From Balanoglossus misakiensis (lineage: Eukaryota; Hemichordata), in NCBI GenBank assembly GCA_040954595.2, contig CM082577.2, positions 19,282,001 through 19,346,000 of the forward strand: 64,000 nucleotides of DNA, written 5' to 3'. Shown here in pieces: positions 11,309 through 22,640 of the stretch. The translations under genes were made by a program, and so were the position numbers. The notes beneath the pieces were generated by a model. The model searched no databases. It was not told the DNA's origin and saw only the letters and a program-made list of their open reading frames with translations. How positions within the stretch are numbered: the stretch's first letter is position 1; every line of letters begins with the position of its first letter.

Positions 11309-12626
11309 AATAATAATATAATAATGCTTTATTTGCATTTCAAGGCCTCCGGCCCATGTGCAAAGGGGGGTTACATTCAGTATTTCCATTACTTCGTCAA
11401 AACAAAACAAAAACAAAACAAAAAGATACAAACATCACGTGGATAATGAAAACGGAAGTAAGTTACAGTGGGAGACAATTAAAAATCAGTAGTGAAAATG
11501 TTATACATTTGCATCAGCTCTTTCTCTGAGCTTGACTGCTCTATGAACAAAATTACAAAGCCTGAGTATGGTGTCTGAATCATTTGTGTTCATTACATTG
11601 GTAAACTTATAAAAGTTTGGCTCTAAAAACAGATAAGTCGGTAAGTATCGTACTCTGAGATTGTTATACAGTGGACAAATTACTAGAAAGTGGTACTCAT
11701 CTTCAACTGCTTTGGTGTTACAAAATTTACAATGTCTGTCTGCTGGGGCGATGTGGTGTCTTCTGCCTTCCTCTATAGCGAGGGGAAGTGAAGAACACCG
11801 AAAACGTGAATACATTTGGATAACATTGTGGTGACACTGGATGGAAAGATATTTTCAGGTTCTAAAATACTCTTGAATTGAATGTAAGTGCGAAGTTTTG
11901 GTTTCAATGCCATGTTTTCTCTCCATTGTTGTCTAAAAATATCCTGCACTCTTAGTTGAAATGTCGAAAGAAATAATTGCTTGTTGCCCACTTCCTGAGC
12001 AACCCATGCAAAACCTAGCCCAAATGAGAACAGAATATCCTTTATAGATGACGCCCAAGTACGTCTGCCTATACTGTCCAAATTACATAACATAATATAA
12101 GCTTGTTTCTGAATTCTGTCATTGGGCATTTCTAACAGCTTTAACCAAAAACTGATACAACGTTTCAGGGTGTAATAATAAATAGGGAAGCGCCCACATT
12201 CTCCTAGTACAGCTTCATTTGTCGCATTCTTAGGTAAACCCAATATTCTTCTGCACCAATTCCTTTGAATTTTCTCTATAGCATCAAAATATTGATGGCC
12301 CCAGACTTCTGAACCATAACAAAGGATTGGCAGAATAAGCACATCAAACAGTTTAAAATGAACATTACAATCAAAGTGACCAAGTTTCCACCTTGCGACT
12401 GAGAGTGAAGTTAAGGCTTTGTTTGCTTGGTTGGCTAAGGTGCAAACTGCTTTGGACCATGAATTTCGTGAGGAAAGGAGAAGGCCAAGGTACTTATAAT
12501 AAGAAACAATCTCAATCGCAGTTCCATTAAAATGCCATTTCTCCCATCGCGAACGATGGCCACCTTTACGAAATATCATTACCTTTGTTTTATCAAAATT
12601 GATCTGCATACGCCATTTGCCATTGC
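11309..12626 (-). mobile_element. 5'-truncated non-LTR retrotransposon (LINE)
   Basis: Flanked by ATAAGT on both sides (11303-11308, 12627-12632) and inserted in the family A repeat. The 3' end (low coordinates) carries a TAATAATAATATAATAAT tail, typical of LINEs that end in short tandem repeats. Only the C-terminal part of ORF2 is left. The 5' truncation is typical of target-primed reverse transcription. Confidence 0.85.
11504..12620 (-). pseudogene. LINE ORF2 C-terminal fragment (reverse transcriptase tail and Cys motif), frameshifted
   Basis: Translation from the right end gives the region after the catalytic centre of a LINE reverse transcriptase: INFDKTKVMIFRKGG, then YYKYLGLLLSS and LILPILCYGSEVWG, followed by IEKIQRNWCRRILGLP. 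About 290 codons in, near 11810, the frame shifts by one base. The other frame then continues with a Cys-rich segment HCKFCNTKAVEDEYHFLVIC and ends ...RERADANV. The CxxC..H..C ending is common to many animal LINE ORF2 proteins. I cannot assign the clade with certainty. Confidence 0.85.
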
Positions 12627-13735
12627 ATAAGTCATGTGACCTGATGACCATATATGGGCAAAGTTTTCAAATGGGCCTAATTTGCATATGAATGGAGATA
12701 TCAAAATTCTTTTAGCAATTTTTGCGGACCATGTGGTCAGTGTCCTACATGCCAAATGTCAAGGCCGTGGGCCAAGTCTATTTTGAGAAGAAGATTTTTT
12801 TATTTTTCATATTATTGGACCCAGCCATAGGCCTATACTTTCTATAGTTAAGCTATTGCGCTATGTCCACGTCGGCTGTGCAATGGTCCTGTACAGTGAC
12901 TCTCTATTGGCCTGTGAGCAGAATGGGACCACAATAAAAGGCAAAATTTTGGGCTCACCTGTAACACCTGCTTAACTCATTAATTATGTGCATACCTAAT
13001 ACCAGGCTAACTAATAGGGCTAGAGGTTTTGTTCTTGTGGGACATGGACCAGTATGGGATCAAAAATTGTTGCCCAAATTTTGGGTGACCTCAGGTGACC
13101 TTTGACCTACTTTCCTATATCTCGGCATCCAGAGCAGGTACAGACTCGGCGTTTGGAGGGTTGGTACTAAAATTGAAAAGACAAAATTGGGGTCACCTGT
13201 GACACCTGCATATCTCATTAATTATGTGCATACCTCATTCCAGGCTAGCCAATAGGGCTAGAGGTTTGATTTTTGTTGAACATGGACCAGTATGGGGTTA
13301 AAATTTCTTGCCCAATTTTGGGTGACCTAAGGTGACTTTTGACCTACTTTACCATATCTCGGCAACCAGCCCAGATACAGCCTTGGCATTTGGAGGCATG
13401 GAACTCCTAATGGAGCCTTATACTTTACCTCATTAATTATGTGCATATCTAATTGTAGGCGAACCAATAGGGCTAGAGGTCTGGTTTTTCTTGGACCTGG
13501 ACTAGTATGGGGTCAAAATTTTTTGCCCAACTTTCGGGTGGCCTCAGGTGACCTTTGACCTACTTTCCTATATCTCGGCATCCAGAACAGGTACAGCATT
13601 TGTGTTTGGATAGATCGAACTATTGTTGGACCTTGACTAGTTTTGCCCAAATTTTGGGTGACCACATATGACCTTTGACCTTCGGCTTAAGCTTGTGCCC
13701 GTCATAGCTGCTTGCAGCTATATTTCATATATGTA

Positions 13736-14279
13736 TTACTAAGCAGCTGTATGCATGAAATTATGACATTTGATTAGCAATAACTTCTGACATAGCTATC
13801 AACCTACCTTTTCAGTTTTCTGTTGGAATTCCATGAGATCCCTATATCCGCTTTCAATGAGAGCATCTCCTTATGACTCACTCTTGTTCTTGGTATTTTG
13901 TCAAATATTTGATCTATTCTTTGTTGCTTTGATGCCACTTGTATCTCATCTCTGTGCTGCTGGTTTGTACTGCCCTTACTAATTATGTCCCTTTGTTCTT
14001 CCAGTAGTCCTTGTTGCCTGCTCTGGTGATTTTCTTGGTTGTGGAGTGTGCATCACAACAAGATTTTTGAAAGTCATTAAAGACACAATAAAATTACTAT
14101 TTCTTTAAATTAATTTCTTAATTTGATGCTTTACAGGAATTTTAGGAAATGTAGTAAATTAATTGAGTAAATTTTCCCAAAACAAAAAGAGTTTCAAACT
14201 TTCTGGGCTGTTGACATTTTATTGAAACCAAACAAATGTTCCAAGTATATTCCAGTTTCATTTTGAATTGAAAGGGTTA
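13736..14279. other. Unassigned intergenic segment
   Basis: Moderately AT-rich sequence with no recognised gene or repeat end, left of the triplet tract. Confidence 0.5.
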
Positions 14280-14281
14280 AA

Positions 14282-14365
14282 GAATCATCATCATCATCAT
14301 CATCATCGTCATCGTCGGCATCGTCATCATCATCATCATCACCGTCGTCGTCGTCTTCGTCGTCG

Positions 14366-14433
<68 letters not shown>

Positions 14434-14458
14434 GTCGTCGTCGTCGTCGTCGTCGTCG

Positions 14459-14493
<35 letters not shown>

Positions 14494-14570
14494 GTCGTCG
14501 TCGTCGTCGTCGTCGTCATCATCATCATCATCATCATCATCGACGACGACGACGACAACAACAAGATGTT
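14282..14570. repeat. ATC/CGT triplet microsatellite upstream of exon 1
   Basis: About 290 bp of trinucleotides in alternating homogeneous blocks: (ATC)n runs broken by four (CGT)n runs, ending in (GAC)5 and (AAC)n. It lies ~280 bp before the UCP4 start codon. The His/Arg or Met/Thr frames it produces are not genes. Confidence 0.95.
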
Positions 14571-14850
14571 CCCTGTATAAAACAGCCGAGGAACAGTATT
14601 TTTGCCTGGCATAAAAGTTTCAAATTTAATTTCTTGATTTTTAGATGTGACCTAATATCATTACGTATTTCATTTTCATCATTCCTCAGTAAAAAAAACA
14701 AAAAAAACACAGATTTTTTCGCGTCGTAAACACACGGTAAAAGTATTAGAATAGGTCCGCGTCACCTTTGACACTGCAGTGATTGCATCATAGCGTTGTT
14801 CATTTGTTCACGCGTGACCCTTTCCTCACCTCAGTCGCTGAAATACCAAC
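14561..14850 (+). promoter_or_regulatory. Candidate promoter and 5' UTR of SLC25A27
   Basis: Nearly 300 bp between a triplet-repeat tract and the start codon, more CpG-containing near the ATG (CGCGTC, CACGCGTGAC, TCAGTCGC) than the surrounding AT-rich introns. No TATA box is obvious. Position is the main argument; an untranslated exon further upstream cannot be excluded. Confidence 0.4.
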
Positions 14851-14971
14851 ATGGCGACTCAGGGAACGAAGTTACACACGATGTCGTCAAAATCAAGGGT
14901 ATGGTTACAACCCGACAGTCCTGCCGGCAAATATGTTCTGTCTTCGTGTGCTGCCACAGTGGCTGAATTAG
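14851..14971 (+). CDS. SLC25A27: SLC25A27 (UCP4) coding exon 1
   Basis: This exon encodes residues 1-40 plus the first base of codon 41. The ATG lies in a favourable context (caacATGG), and the reading frame stays open to a GTATGT donor at 14972. The end of the exon reads KYVLSSCAATVAEL, the start of the first transmembrane helix, and is very close to the same position of vertebrate UCP4. The first ~25 residues are variable and hydrophilic, as in other UCP4 proteins. A second in-frame ATG lies at 14881, so translation could begin ten codons later. The base left over (G) combines with TG at the start of exon 2 to make Val41, which places the next residues [10 protein letters not shown] directly after the helix, as expected for the family. 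Confidence 0.92.
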
Positions 14972-15950
14972 GTATGTTTTGAACATTCCACCCACGCCTA
15001 CCCTCGATTAAAACAGCGGAAAAGTGCGTAGATTTCATTCATCACGACAATTTGACCGACAGCATGGGACGGATCGCGGACAGGAGGTAAAGTCCGCATG
15101 CAGACCTGTAGTAGTACGTAGAGCAAGCGTTCACAGTGTAATCCCAATTTGACTCATTTGTACTGGAGTAACTGTCGGACCACCACGAACTGGTGTGTTC
15201 GCAGTCAACCTAGCAGCACCCGCTACAATCAGTGCAGCTACTATGGACCTAGCCCTGCGTACAGGTCTATGTGCTCTACCTCTCGGTGTAACACCGGGAT
15301 CACAGTTCACACAGACCTGTACGTAGGGCTACTATGGACCGAGCTCATCTTGAATAACCGACGGTCATATGGTTGAATTCTACGTTTTCTGTTGTTTACA
15401 CTAGCACTACAGGCACAGTATCTTGTCATGAGTCGCGGTTTGTGCACGCGAGTTTGTCGAAGATGGAATGATTAATTTCCATGATTCAGGCAATTGTTGT
15501 CAGATCTGGATAATTGGGCATCTGCCACTCGAGACACATTTTTCAAATCATCTGGATTTCACATTCATATTCACAACTGGGTTGCCCGCGTAGCTGCAGT
15601 TCAGTAGCTCGAGGTATTCCTTTTGGACAGCGCAGCTGACGGCAAAACAATTCTGTTTGGTGACCTCTAGTGCTCTTTCGATAATTGTAGGTTGGGCCTG
15701 CTATTTTATCTTGTCATTTTCTTGCTAAAAAAGAGAATTACTACACGACATAGAAGAAACACTATGTCACCATGCTTGATTTTGTGAGATGTCCTCTGCA
15801 GACATTTTCACCATACGAAAACTATAATTTTAGTAAATAATAGGCATTAGGAATGCGAGAAAAGTGCTGACTCAGCATTATCCACAATATTTGTGACCTC
15901 TTAACTGAAAAAGTAGGAAGGGAATACCCTATTTTCTCTGTATTTTTTTT
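14972..15950. other. Start of intron 1
   Basis: No coding sequence. The only structure is the inverted repeat at 15251-15330; the rest (15360-15950) shows nothing recognisable. Confidence 0.6.
15251..15330. repeat. Short inverted repeat, terminal motif of family E
   Basis: AGCCCTGCGTACAGGTCT at the left is mirrored by AGACCTGTACGTAGGGCT at the right with two mismatches; GGTGTAACACC lies in between. The motif CTGCGTACAGGTCTGTG also marks positions 19876, 22895 (inverted) and 26223. Confidence 0.7.
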
Positions 15951-16395
15951 GTTCAAAATTCATTGATATACAATATATACAGGAAAATAACAATTTAGGT
16001 GGTCTGAGTTTCTATAGTTTTGTTCAAATTGTTGCAAAATTTTGAGCAATTTTGCCATTTTTGGTCAAAAACCTTTTTCTCTAAAACCGCATGTCAGATT
16101 GCTAAATGCAATTTGGTAGGCATTTTCCTAGGGGTAACCAAAGTAAGATGTTAAACAAATTCTGATATTTGAAGTCGATCTGACTTGTAGTTTCTGAGAT
16201 CTGAGATTTGCATTTTTTCAGAAAATCCAATATGGCCGCCATGTCACGTGACTAATTAAGTATTCACAAGTCACTGCACATCTACTAATTCACCTTGACC
16301 ACTGTAGCAAGTTTGAGAACTGTACCTGCAGCGGTGTCTGAGATCTAGAGCAATAAAGAATGGAACCAAGAATAAAGAAAGAAAGAAAGAAAGAA
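15951..16395. repeat. Family B/C fragments
   Basis: Begins with a B-type stretch (GTTCAAATTGTTGCAAAATT) and passes into a C-type 3' portion with GTCACGTGACTAATTAA and a GAAA microsatellite, directly before the next family C start. Confidence 0.65.
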
Positions 16396-17792
16396 TTAAA
16401 GCTGCAAGCAGCATTGTCGGGCCCAAGCGCTGATCCGGTATTATATATCACCTGAGGTCACCCAACATTTGGGCAAAATTTATTGACCCATACTGTTCCA
16501 TGTCCAACAAAAACCAAACCTCTAGCTCTATTGGTTCGCCTGTAATTAGCTATGCACATAAATAATGAGGTCAGCAGAGGTCAAAGGGGTCATGAAAGTA
16601 GCAAAATATTTTGATCACACACAAATCAACATGCATCAAAAACCAAATGTCTAGCCCTATAGGTTAGCCTGGAAATAGATATGCAGAAATAATAATGTGT
16701 GAAAAGTAGGTCAAAGGTCATGTGAAAAATCGACAAAATTTTTTAACATATTTTAGTCACATGACGATTGATATCCATAAAAAGAATTTATAATGCTATC
16801 AATTTTTAGACTAGAAAAAAAATTTCAATTTTTCACTGCTTTTTACAAAATCCAATATGGCCACCATATTAATCAACCAATCACAATGCTCTTTGCAAAC
16901 TTGATAGACATCAATGTAGTGACCATACTCCCCGAATCTTGCGACTCAGTCATCGCTTGTTCTGGAGAAGAAGATTTCTGGAGTTTAACTATGGTTTTTC
17001 GAAAATCCAATATGGCCGCCATAATCTCCGACCAATCACAATGATCTTCGCAAACTTGATAGACATCAGTTAGGTGACCACATACCCCAAACCCCGTGTC
17101 TCGGTTATCACCGGTTCTGGAGAAGAAGATTTTTGAAATTTAAGCCAGATTTCAGAAAAAAAATTGTAGCAAAAAAACTGCAACATTGACAGCAAAATTT
17201 CCAATTACAAAAATGATAGGTAGAAGGTAGTCTACCTGCATGCCAAATTTGAAGTCGATCTGACTTGTAGTTTCTGAGATCTGAGATTTTATTTTTTTCA
17301 GAAAATCCAATATGGCCGCCAGGTCACGTGACTAATTAAGTATTCACAAGTCATTGCACATCTACTCATTGACCTTGACCACTGTAGCAAGTTTGAGAAG
17401 TGTACCTGCAGCGGTGTCTGAGATCTCGTTGCCCAAAGAATTGACACAAGAATAAAGAAAGAAAGAAAAATTCCAACGAAACCAATAGGGCCCAAGCGCT
17501 TGCGTGCGCTTGGGCCCTAAAAATTCCAACGAAACCAATAGGGCCCAAGCGCTTGCTTGCGCTTGGGCCCTAAAAATTCCAACGAAACCAATAGGGCCCA
17601 AGCGCTTGCTTGCGCTTGGGCCCTAAAAATTCCAACGAAACCAATAGGGCCCAAGCGCTTGCGTGCGCTTGGGCCCTAAAGACAGAAAAACCCCAGCGAA
17701 ACCAATACGGGCCCAAGCCTGGCTTGGCTTGGGCCCGTAAAAATTCCAACAATACCAATAGGGGCACAAGCCCGATAGGCTTGTGTCCCTAA
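16396..17792 (+). mobile_element. Family C element with six terminal hairpins
   Basis: Begins TTAAAGCTGCAAGCAGC, the family start, and runs through ATTAAT/AGGTCA-rich blocks. It then reaches a GAAA microsatellite (~17455) and an array of ~60-bp units. Each unit is a spacer AAAAATTCCAACGAAACCAA plus a perfect hairpin (GGGCCCAAGCGC...GCGCTTGGGCCC in four units, GGGCCCAAGCC and GGGCACAAGCC types in the last two). No protein is encoded. The layout (hairpin, microsatellite, no TIR) recalls Helentron-type elements, but diagnostic ends were not confirmed. Confidence 0.75.
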
Positions 17793-17869
17793 TAATTCAT
17801 AGCAACCGGAAAGCAGCAAGCTGTACAAGTCTATGGGCCTACGCGTTCCCTACACATAATGAAGCCCAT

Positions 17870-19020
17870 AGACTTGGAGCAAGTCTACATGGGACCTTAT
17901 GGAATCAGTTGCGTCTGTATCAGTGTATGTATGGATGGATGAATGTCTGTGTTGTGTTATCTATTAATGACTGGACACTTACGCACCACATACTAACAAA
18001 TACTACTTTATTCAATGCAGACCATTGCCGTCTCCGGCTCTTAAAGGCACGTAAGCTGTAACTTTTGGGATAATTTTCATAATTTTTGTTTCACACTGCA
18101 CTACCATTAGTCCATGCAGATGAAGGCAGTGAACTATACACAAGCATTATAAACCCTAAATATGAGTGCATATGCAAGTTTTAACCAGATAAATAATAAA
18201 GCTTTGCCGCAAGCGATTATGGCCGCCACCGTGGGAAAATGAAAGAAACAATGAAAATGTCGCATTTCCGGTTGTGAAACTTCACAAACAAAACATGATC
18301 TCATCCACTTGAGCTCATGGAAGGAAATGTACACCACTGAGACATCAGATTTTCATTTTTCATTGCAATATTGTACTTTTTTAAAAATTTCAGGAATTTT
18401 CGTTTTTCTTTAATTTTTGGCCATTTTGTCATAAATAAGTGCTGAGCTTGATATATTATCATGGCATTTAATAGATATAATTAAGAGCATATATGAGATT
18501 ATTTAAAACATTGATTTTTTATCCAGTTGCAGCTTACGTGCCTTTAACAACAAAAACAATGACATACTGATGACGTACTATCAATAGCGCCCTCACAGAC
18601 GTATATAGCAAATACTGGACACTACAGTCTGTATGTCCGTCCACATCAAAAACTTGATGGGAGTTTGTTCAAATATGCTGGGAAAATGTGAAATTGGTCA
18701 AAACTCAAAAACTCAACAACCACTGGACAGATTGATTTGGAAATTGGTATGCCGGTACTGTATGTCAACCTCATACAGTCCTGTATGTCTTGAGCTAATA
18801 TTTTCTATTTTCTATTTTTTATGCATTTTCCACATTATTGGTAAAATATCGTCATTTCTGAATGGGACTTCTTTGAAATTTAGTATGAAGCTTCCTGGCC
18901 ACCCCTATATATATGGGAAGGTCTGCCTTTAAATGTATGTCCTTGTCTGTTCTCAATATCAAAATATCAGAGATCCTTTCATTCCACAATTTTATTACTG
19001 TACACTCCTTTTATCAAATT
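17870..19020 (+). repeat. Family B copy, split by other insertions
   Basis: Family B start CATGGGACCTTATGG with GTATGTATGGATGGATG (17888-17945), then foreign sequence including the TTAA MITE, then B resumes at ~18627 with TGTATGTCCGTCCACATC. Unit text matches the copies at 20210, 29590 and 42770. Confidence 0.65.
18045..18543. mobile_element. 499-bp TTAA-flanked MITE, copy 2
   Basis: Same ends, same length and nearly the same sequence as 354-852; TTAA at 18041-18044 and 18544-18547. Differences seen by eye are few (for example CTATTC versus CTATAC), so both copies moved recently. Confidence 0.9.
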
Positions 19021-19869
19021 GAAATTTGATCAATTATAGGTGCGTGAAGTTGGTTACTAGTTCCCGGTTCCTGACGATCAAGCTTCATTGAGATGAAATG
19101 ACAAATGTTTTTAATTCTGACCAAAAGAAAAGAAAAAATTCGACAGAAAGTCCATCACATCCCGGAGACTTGTTAGCTGCCATGGTCTTCAAAGCACGCA
19201 AACATTCTTTTAGTCCTGGTAAACTTATTTTCCAAATAATCGTCAATCATCCGATGGCAACATTTTCGCTGATAGATCGTCTGTCTGTCCCCGCAGAATT
19301 TGACCCTTTACTTTGAGGCATTAGTCAGTTTGGCTATGTGAATAACATCCACGTGGTCTGTCACTGAGATAATGGCGACTAACATGAGCTGTAAGTGAAT
19401 AAGACTGACGATTTTTTAAAACTTAGCCTGTCGTGTATGACACCCTAAAATTAGATTTTACGAGGACAGTCTATGATTTAACGCATAATATTCTCTATTT
19501 ACGTGTGACTTGTCAGAATCTGTTTTGATTGTACGACAGAGAGCATTATCTGAGCATTCAAATGAGCAGTCAAGTTTTTAAATATGTGAATGGTATGCGA
19601 TGGTACGCATGTTTTCCGATATCAATGCATAATGCATTGTTTCAGTTGTCAATGGTGGAACTCAACTGTTTTGTTTACGATGTAACGTGTGTAAGTTGGC
19701 CTGCTTACACACTTGCGGGAGTTTTAGCTCTGAAGAGCTCTGTCACACCATTTCCACTTATTTTTATACTAAGTTTTACTTGGAGTTTATTTGACTGTAT
19801 GGACCTTAATGCCAGACTCTCTTGGCTAAATTTTCTAATTATTGTGTCTTGTAAAAATCTAGCATCTCC
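19021..19869. other. Intron 1 segment without recognised content
   Basis: AT-rich; several short open frames without domains; no repeat end recognised. Confidence 0.5.
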
Positions 19870-20189
19870 ATGCATAGCCCTGCGTACAGGTCTGTGTGAT
19901 CGCGGCCTTACACCCCCTCCATCACATCTTCGCAAAGGTCCATAGACAAAACTGGTGCGTCTGCTGCCCGGATCCGGACCGCAGCTTTTCGGCCGATTTT
20001 ATCGAAGCAAAATCCTTTCCCTGTTTCCTTCTACCTCATAACCGACTTCAAATACGATGCGATTAAATTCTCCTAAAGGAGGTGGAGGCCGTGTATTCGC
20101 TGAACATTGCGTCTCACGTGACTAGGCAAAAAGACGCGTCACGAAGATAGATGCAGATAACTGCCATCCGCCATTTTGTAATGTGTTAG

Positions 20190-22640
20190 TTTTTAGGTCC
20201 CATTTGTATAGGTATATATACCATGGGACCTTATGGGATGGGTTGCGTCTGTATGTATGGATGGATGGATGTATGTCTGTATGTCCGTCCACATCAAAAA
20301 TTTGAAAACCGCTGCGCGTATCACGTCAATATTTGGTGTGTAGATGCAGGCTGGGCTGTAGATGGGAGTTTGTTCAAACGAAGTTGCCAGGCCCCAAAAT
20401 ATGCAAATTAGCTTGTAAAATGTGAAATTTATCAAAACTCTGAAACTCAACAGCCACTGGTCAGATTGCTTTTAATTAAAAATTGGTATGCATGTACCTT
20501 ATGTCAACCTCACACCGACCTGTAAATGTTCAGTTAATATCATGAATGTTTTATTTTTTATGAATTTTTTAGTCTTTTTCAATATTTTAGGTAAAAGATT
20601 TTTTTTCTGAAAGTGATGGGCTTACTTCTTTGAAATTTAGTATGAAGCTTCCTAATGGTTGTCTGAGTAACCATAGTTTTGTTCAAATTGTTGCAAAATT
20701 TGCATATTTATAATTTTGAGCAATATTTAGAGAATAATGAACGCCCCAAAGACCCATAATGGACGAAAGCACACATTGTGCGTCATAATATACGAGGCGA
20801 AGCCGAGTATATTATGGAGCACAATGTGTGCTTGAGTCCATTATGGGTCTTTGGGGCGTTCATTATTCTCATTATTTTATAGTTTTGTCAATGCCAGTGA
20901 ATTTGCAGACTTCAAAAAGTATAGGTGCGAACAATTCAGACTCGGACACGGAGATCGAGAACAGAGCAATGGCGTACGCGTAAACAAAAGGTCACCTGAT
21001 CGCGGTGTGTCAGTGTACTGTACATTTCTAGTATCATATTCAAACATCAGGAAATAAATAATGAAGGTTTATTTACGCATGTGAAAATTCATTTAAGGGT
21101 TCTGCGGAAATATATCTGAAAAAGTTTCGATTTTTGTGTAATCTTTAGGCGGACTCGGGGAATATTTGAATTCGTTTGCGTTCTCAGGAAAGTTCACGTA
21201 TACGGGCGCTCGGGTGGTTGCAATACATAAACAAACTCGCCCTCGATCGATCCCTCCGTATCGCGTAGACAACATGACAGTGACACTTGCGGCATATTTT
21301 TTTTACGTATAGCTTCGTTGACATGACTGCTTGGTACATGGTACACTGTATGTATGGTGAACGAATGTCAAATCCAGCATCATCGAGAGGTTTGCTTTAC
21401 GTGCGTGAGCGAGCCATGTTGACTGCGCGTGATTCAAGAGCAGACGACATGTACTGCAGCCGTAGGAAGAAAAAATAAACAAAACGCCAGTCGAGGACAG
21501 ATTTGGAAATTAATAAATATCGCCGTATTTATTCTGTGTACGTTTGCATTTCTTTTTTTAGCCCTTAAAATGTTCGCATTGTTTGAAATCCTCCGTTATT
21601 CAGTCGGAAATTGTACACGTCCACTGGTTCTTGGGCGCGTCGCGCGTCCATCGAATAACACGATACATTATCAGTAATAATGTATAGCTATGACGTCACA
21701 AAATTCACTGGTATTGATAAAGCTATAATATAATTGCCATTTTTGGTCAATTTTTTTCTTCTTTAAAACCGCTTTGCAATTTGGTAGGCATGTTCGTAGG
21801 GGTAACCTTAGTAATATGTTGTAAAAAAAATGTGATATTTGCATAAATGTGTTATCGGGGAAACTTTTGCAACTTTTGTTAAACATTGTTTTCTCTGAAA
21901 CCGCTTGTCATATTGCATTAAACTTTGGCAGGCATGTTCCTTGTAGTGATTGAAGTAAGATATTGTACAATTTGGTGATATTTGCATATATGTGTTTTTG
22001 CCACTTTTGAACAAATATTTTCTGTGAAACTGTTTGTTGGATTGCTTTGAAATTTGTTTTTTCTCTGATTGCTTTGAAATTTAGGATATAATAACATAAC
22101 ACATACATGTATATGTGCAACTTTTATTCAATTCTGATATCAGAAATAGTCAATATTTAGCGAATGTAAGTTTCTTTGTTTTTGATTAACAAATCTTCTC
22201 CTAAACCAATTGTCCAGTTGTTTTGAAAGTTACTGTTTACAAGGAGTTGTTACCGCCAACTTAGACATGTTTACATAACTTTAATGGGCCAGCTGTTACA
22301 GAGACCACCGGCTATTAAATTTTAATTACCAGTGGCAGGTCAGAAGTTGCTTCTCATATGTGTTTGTACAGACAATTTTTGGTCAATTTTTTTTCTAGCA
22401 CCACTTGTAAGACTGCCATGACACATGACCGTTTATTGGGCATGTTCTTTGATAATTTTCTTACATTCCATATTTCTATATCGTAAGATCATATCTGCTT
22501 GCAATGTCACCTGTAATTTTTATTCTGGTGTGTCACTGTTTCCGCATAATCCTGAAATGGGACCACAGTGTCCTTGACGCTATTTTTTGACACTCTGGTA
22601 GTGGGCTAATGCGCATGTCTGTTGTAAAACTTATGTACAT
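20190..22640 (+). repeat. Family B copy interrupted by a hairpin element
   Basis: Begins TTTTAGGTCCCATTTGTATA with a short hairpin to CCATGGGACC, then GTATGTATGGATGGATGG and the common B text. It is broken at 20728-21732 and continues after with TTGCCATTTTTGGTCAA. Related end text (AATGGGACCACAGTGTCC) occurs at 22556, 23388, 25681 and 30570. Confidence 0.75.
20728..21732. mobile_element. 1005-bp hairpin-ended element, copy 1
   Basis: ATT flanks both ends (20725-20727, 21733-21735). A hairpin with ~70-bp arms (20730-20870) forms the left end, tip ACGAGGC-GAA-GCCGAGT. ATTATTTTATAGTTTTGTCAA follows and is mirrored at the far end (TTGATAAAGCTATAATATA). A second, inverted copy lies at 60050-61033. 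A 68-codon open frame (20851-21057) is the same in both copies and a reverse frame (21093-21275) nearly so. Neither has a known domain. Identity may just reflect recent spread. Confidence 0.85.

Larger units (their letters stand above)
5700..13735. mobile_element. Family A repeat, split by a Ty3 element and a LINE
   Basis: Pieces 5700-5855, 11220-11308 and 12627-13735 read continuously as one family A element when the two insertions are removed, and align with the uninterrupted copy at 57366-58695. The right end has the marker GCTGCTTGCAGC hairpin (~13710). Inside, blocks of ~250 bp recur, each with a TTTGACCTACTTT box, CATTAATTATGTGCATA and CCAATAGGGCTAGAGGTT. No coding capacity. Confidence 0.8.

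Noticed and set aside
14268-14729. Open frame of poly-His/Arg (and poly-Met/Thr on the other strand)
   Set aside because: It is only the translation of the triplet microsatellite; no domain or normal composition.
17461-17792. Regular repeat-spacer array resembling CRISPR
   Set aside because: The spacers are the same sequence, each unit is a TE-end hairpin, and the genome is an intron-bearing eukaryote.
20223-20411. Recurrent short frames reading PYGMG.../RVLINFTFYKLICIF in family B copies (20223, 29535, 42588, 46631)
   Set aside because: They follow copies of a non-coding repeat with TATG/GGAT microsatellites and shift with its indels.
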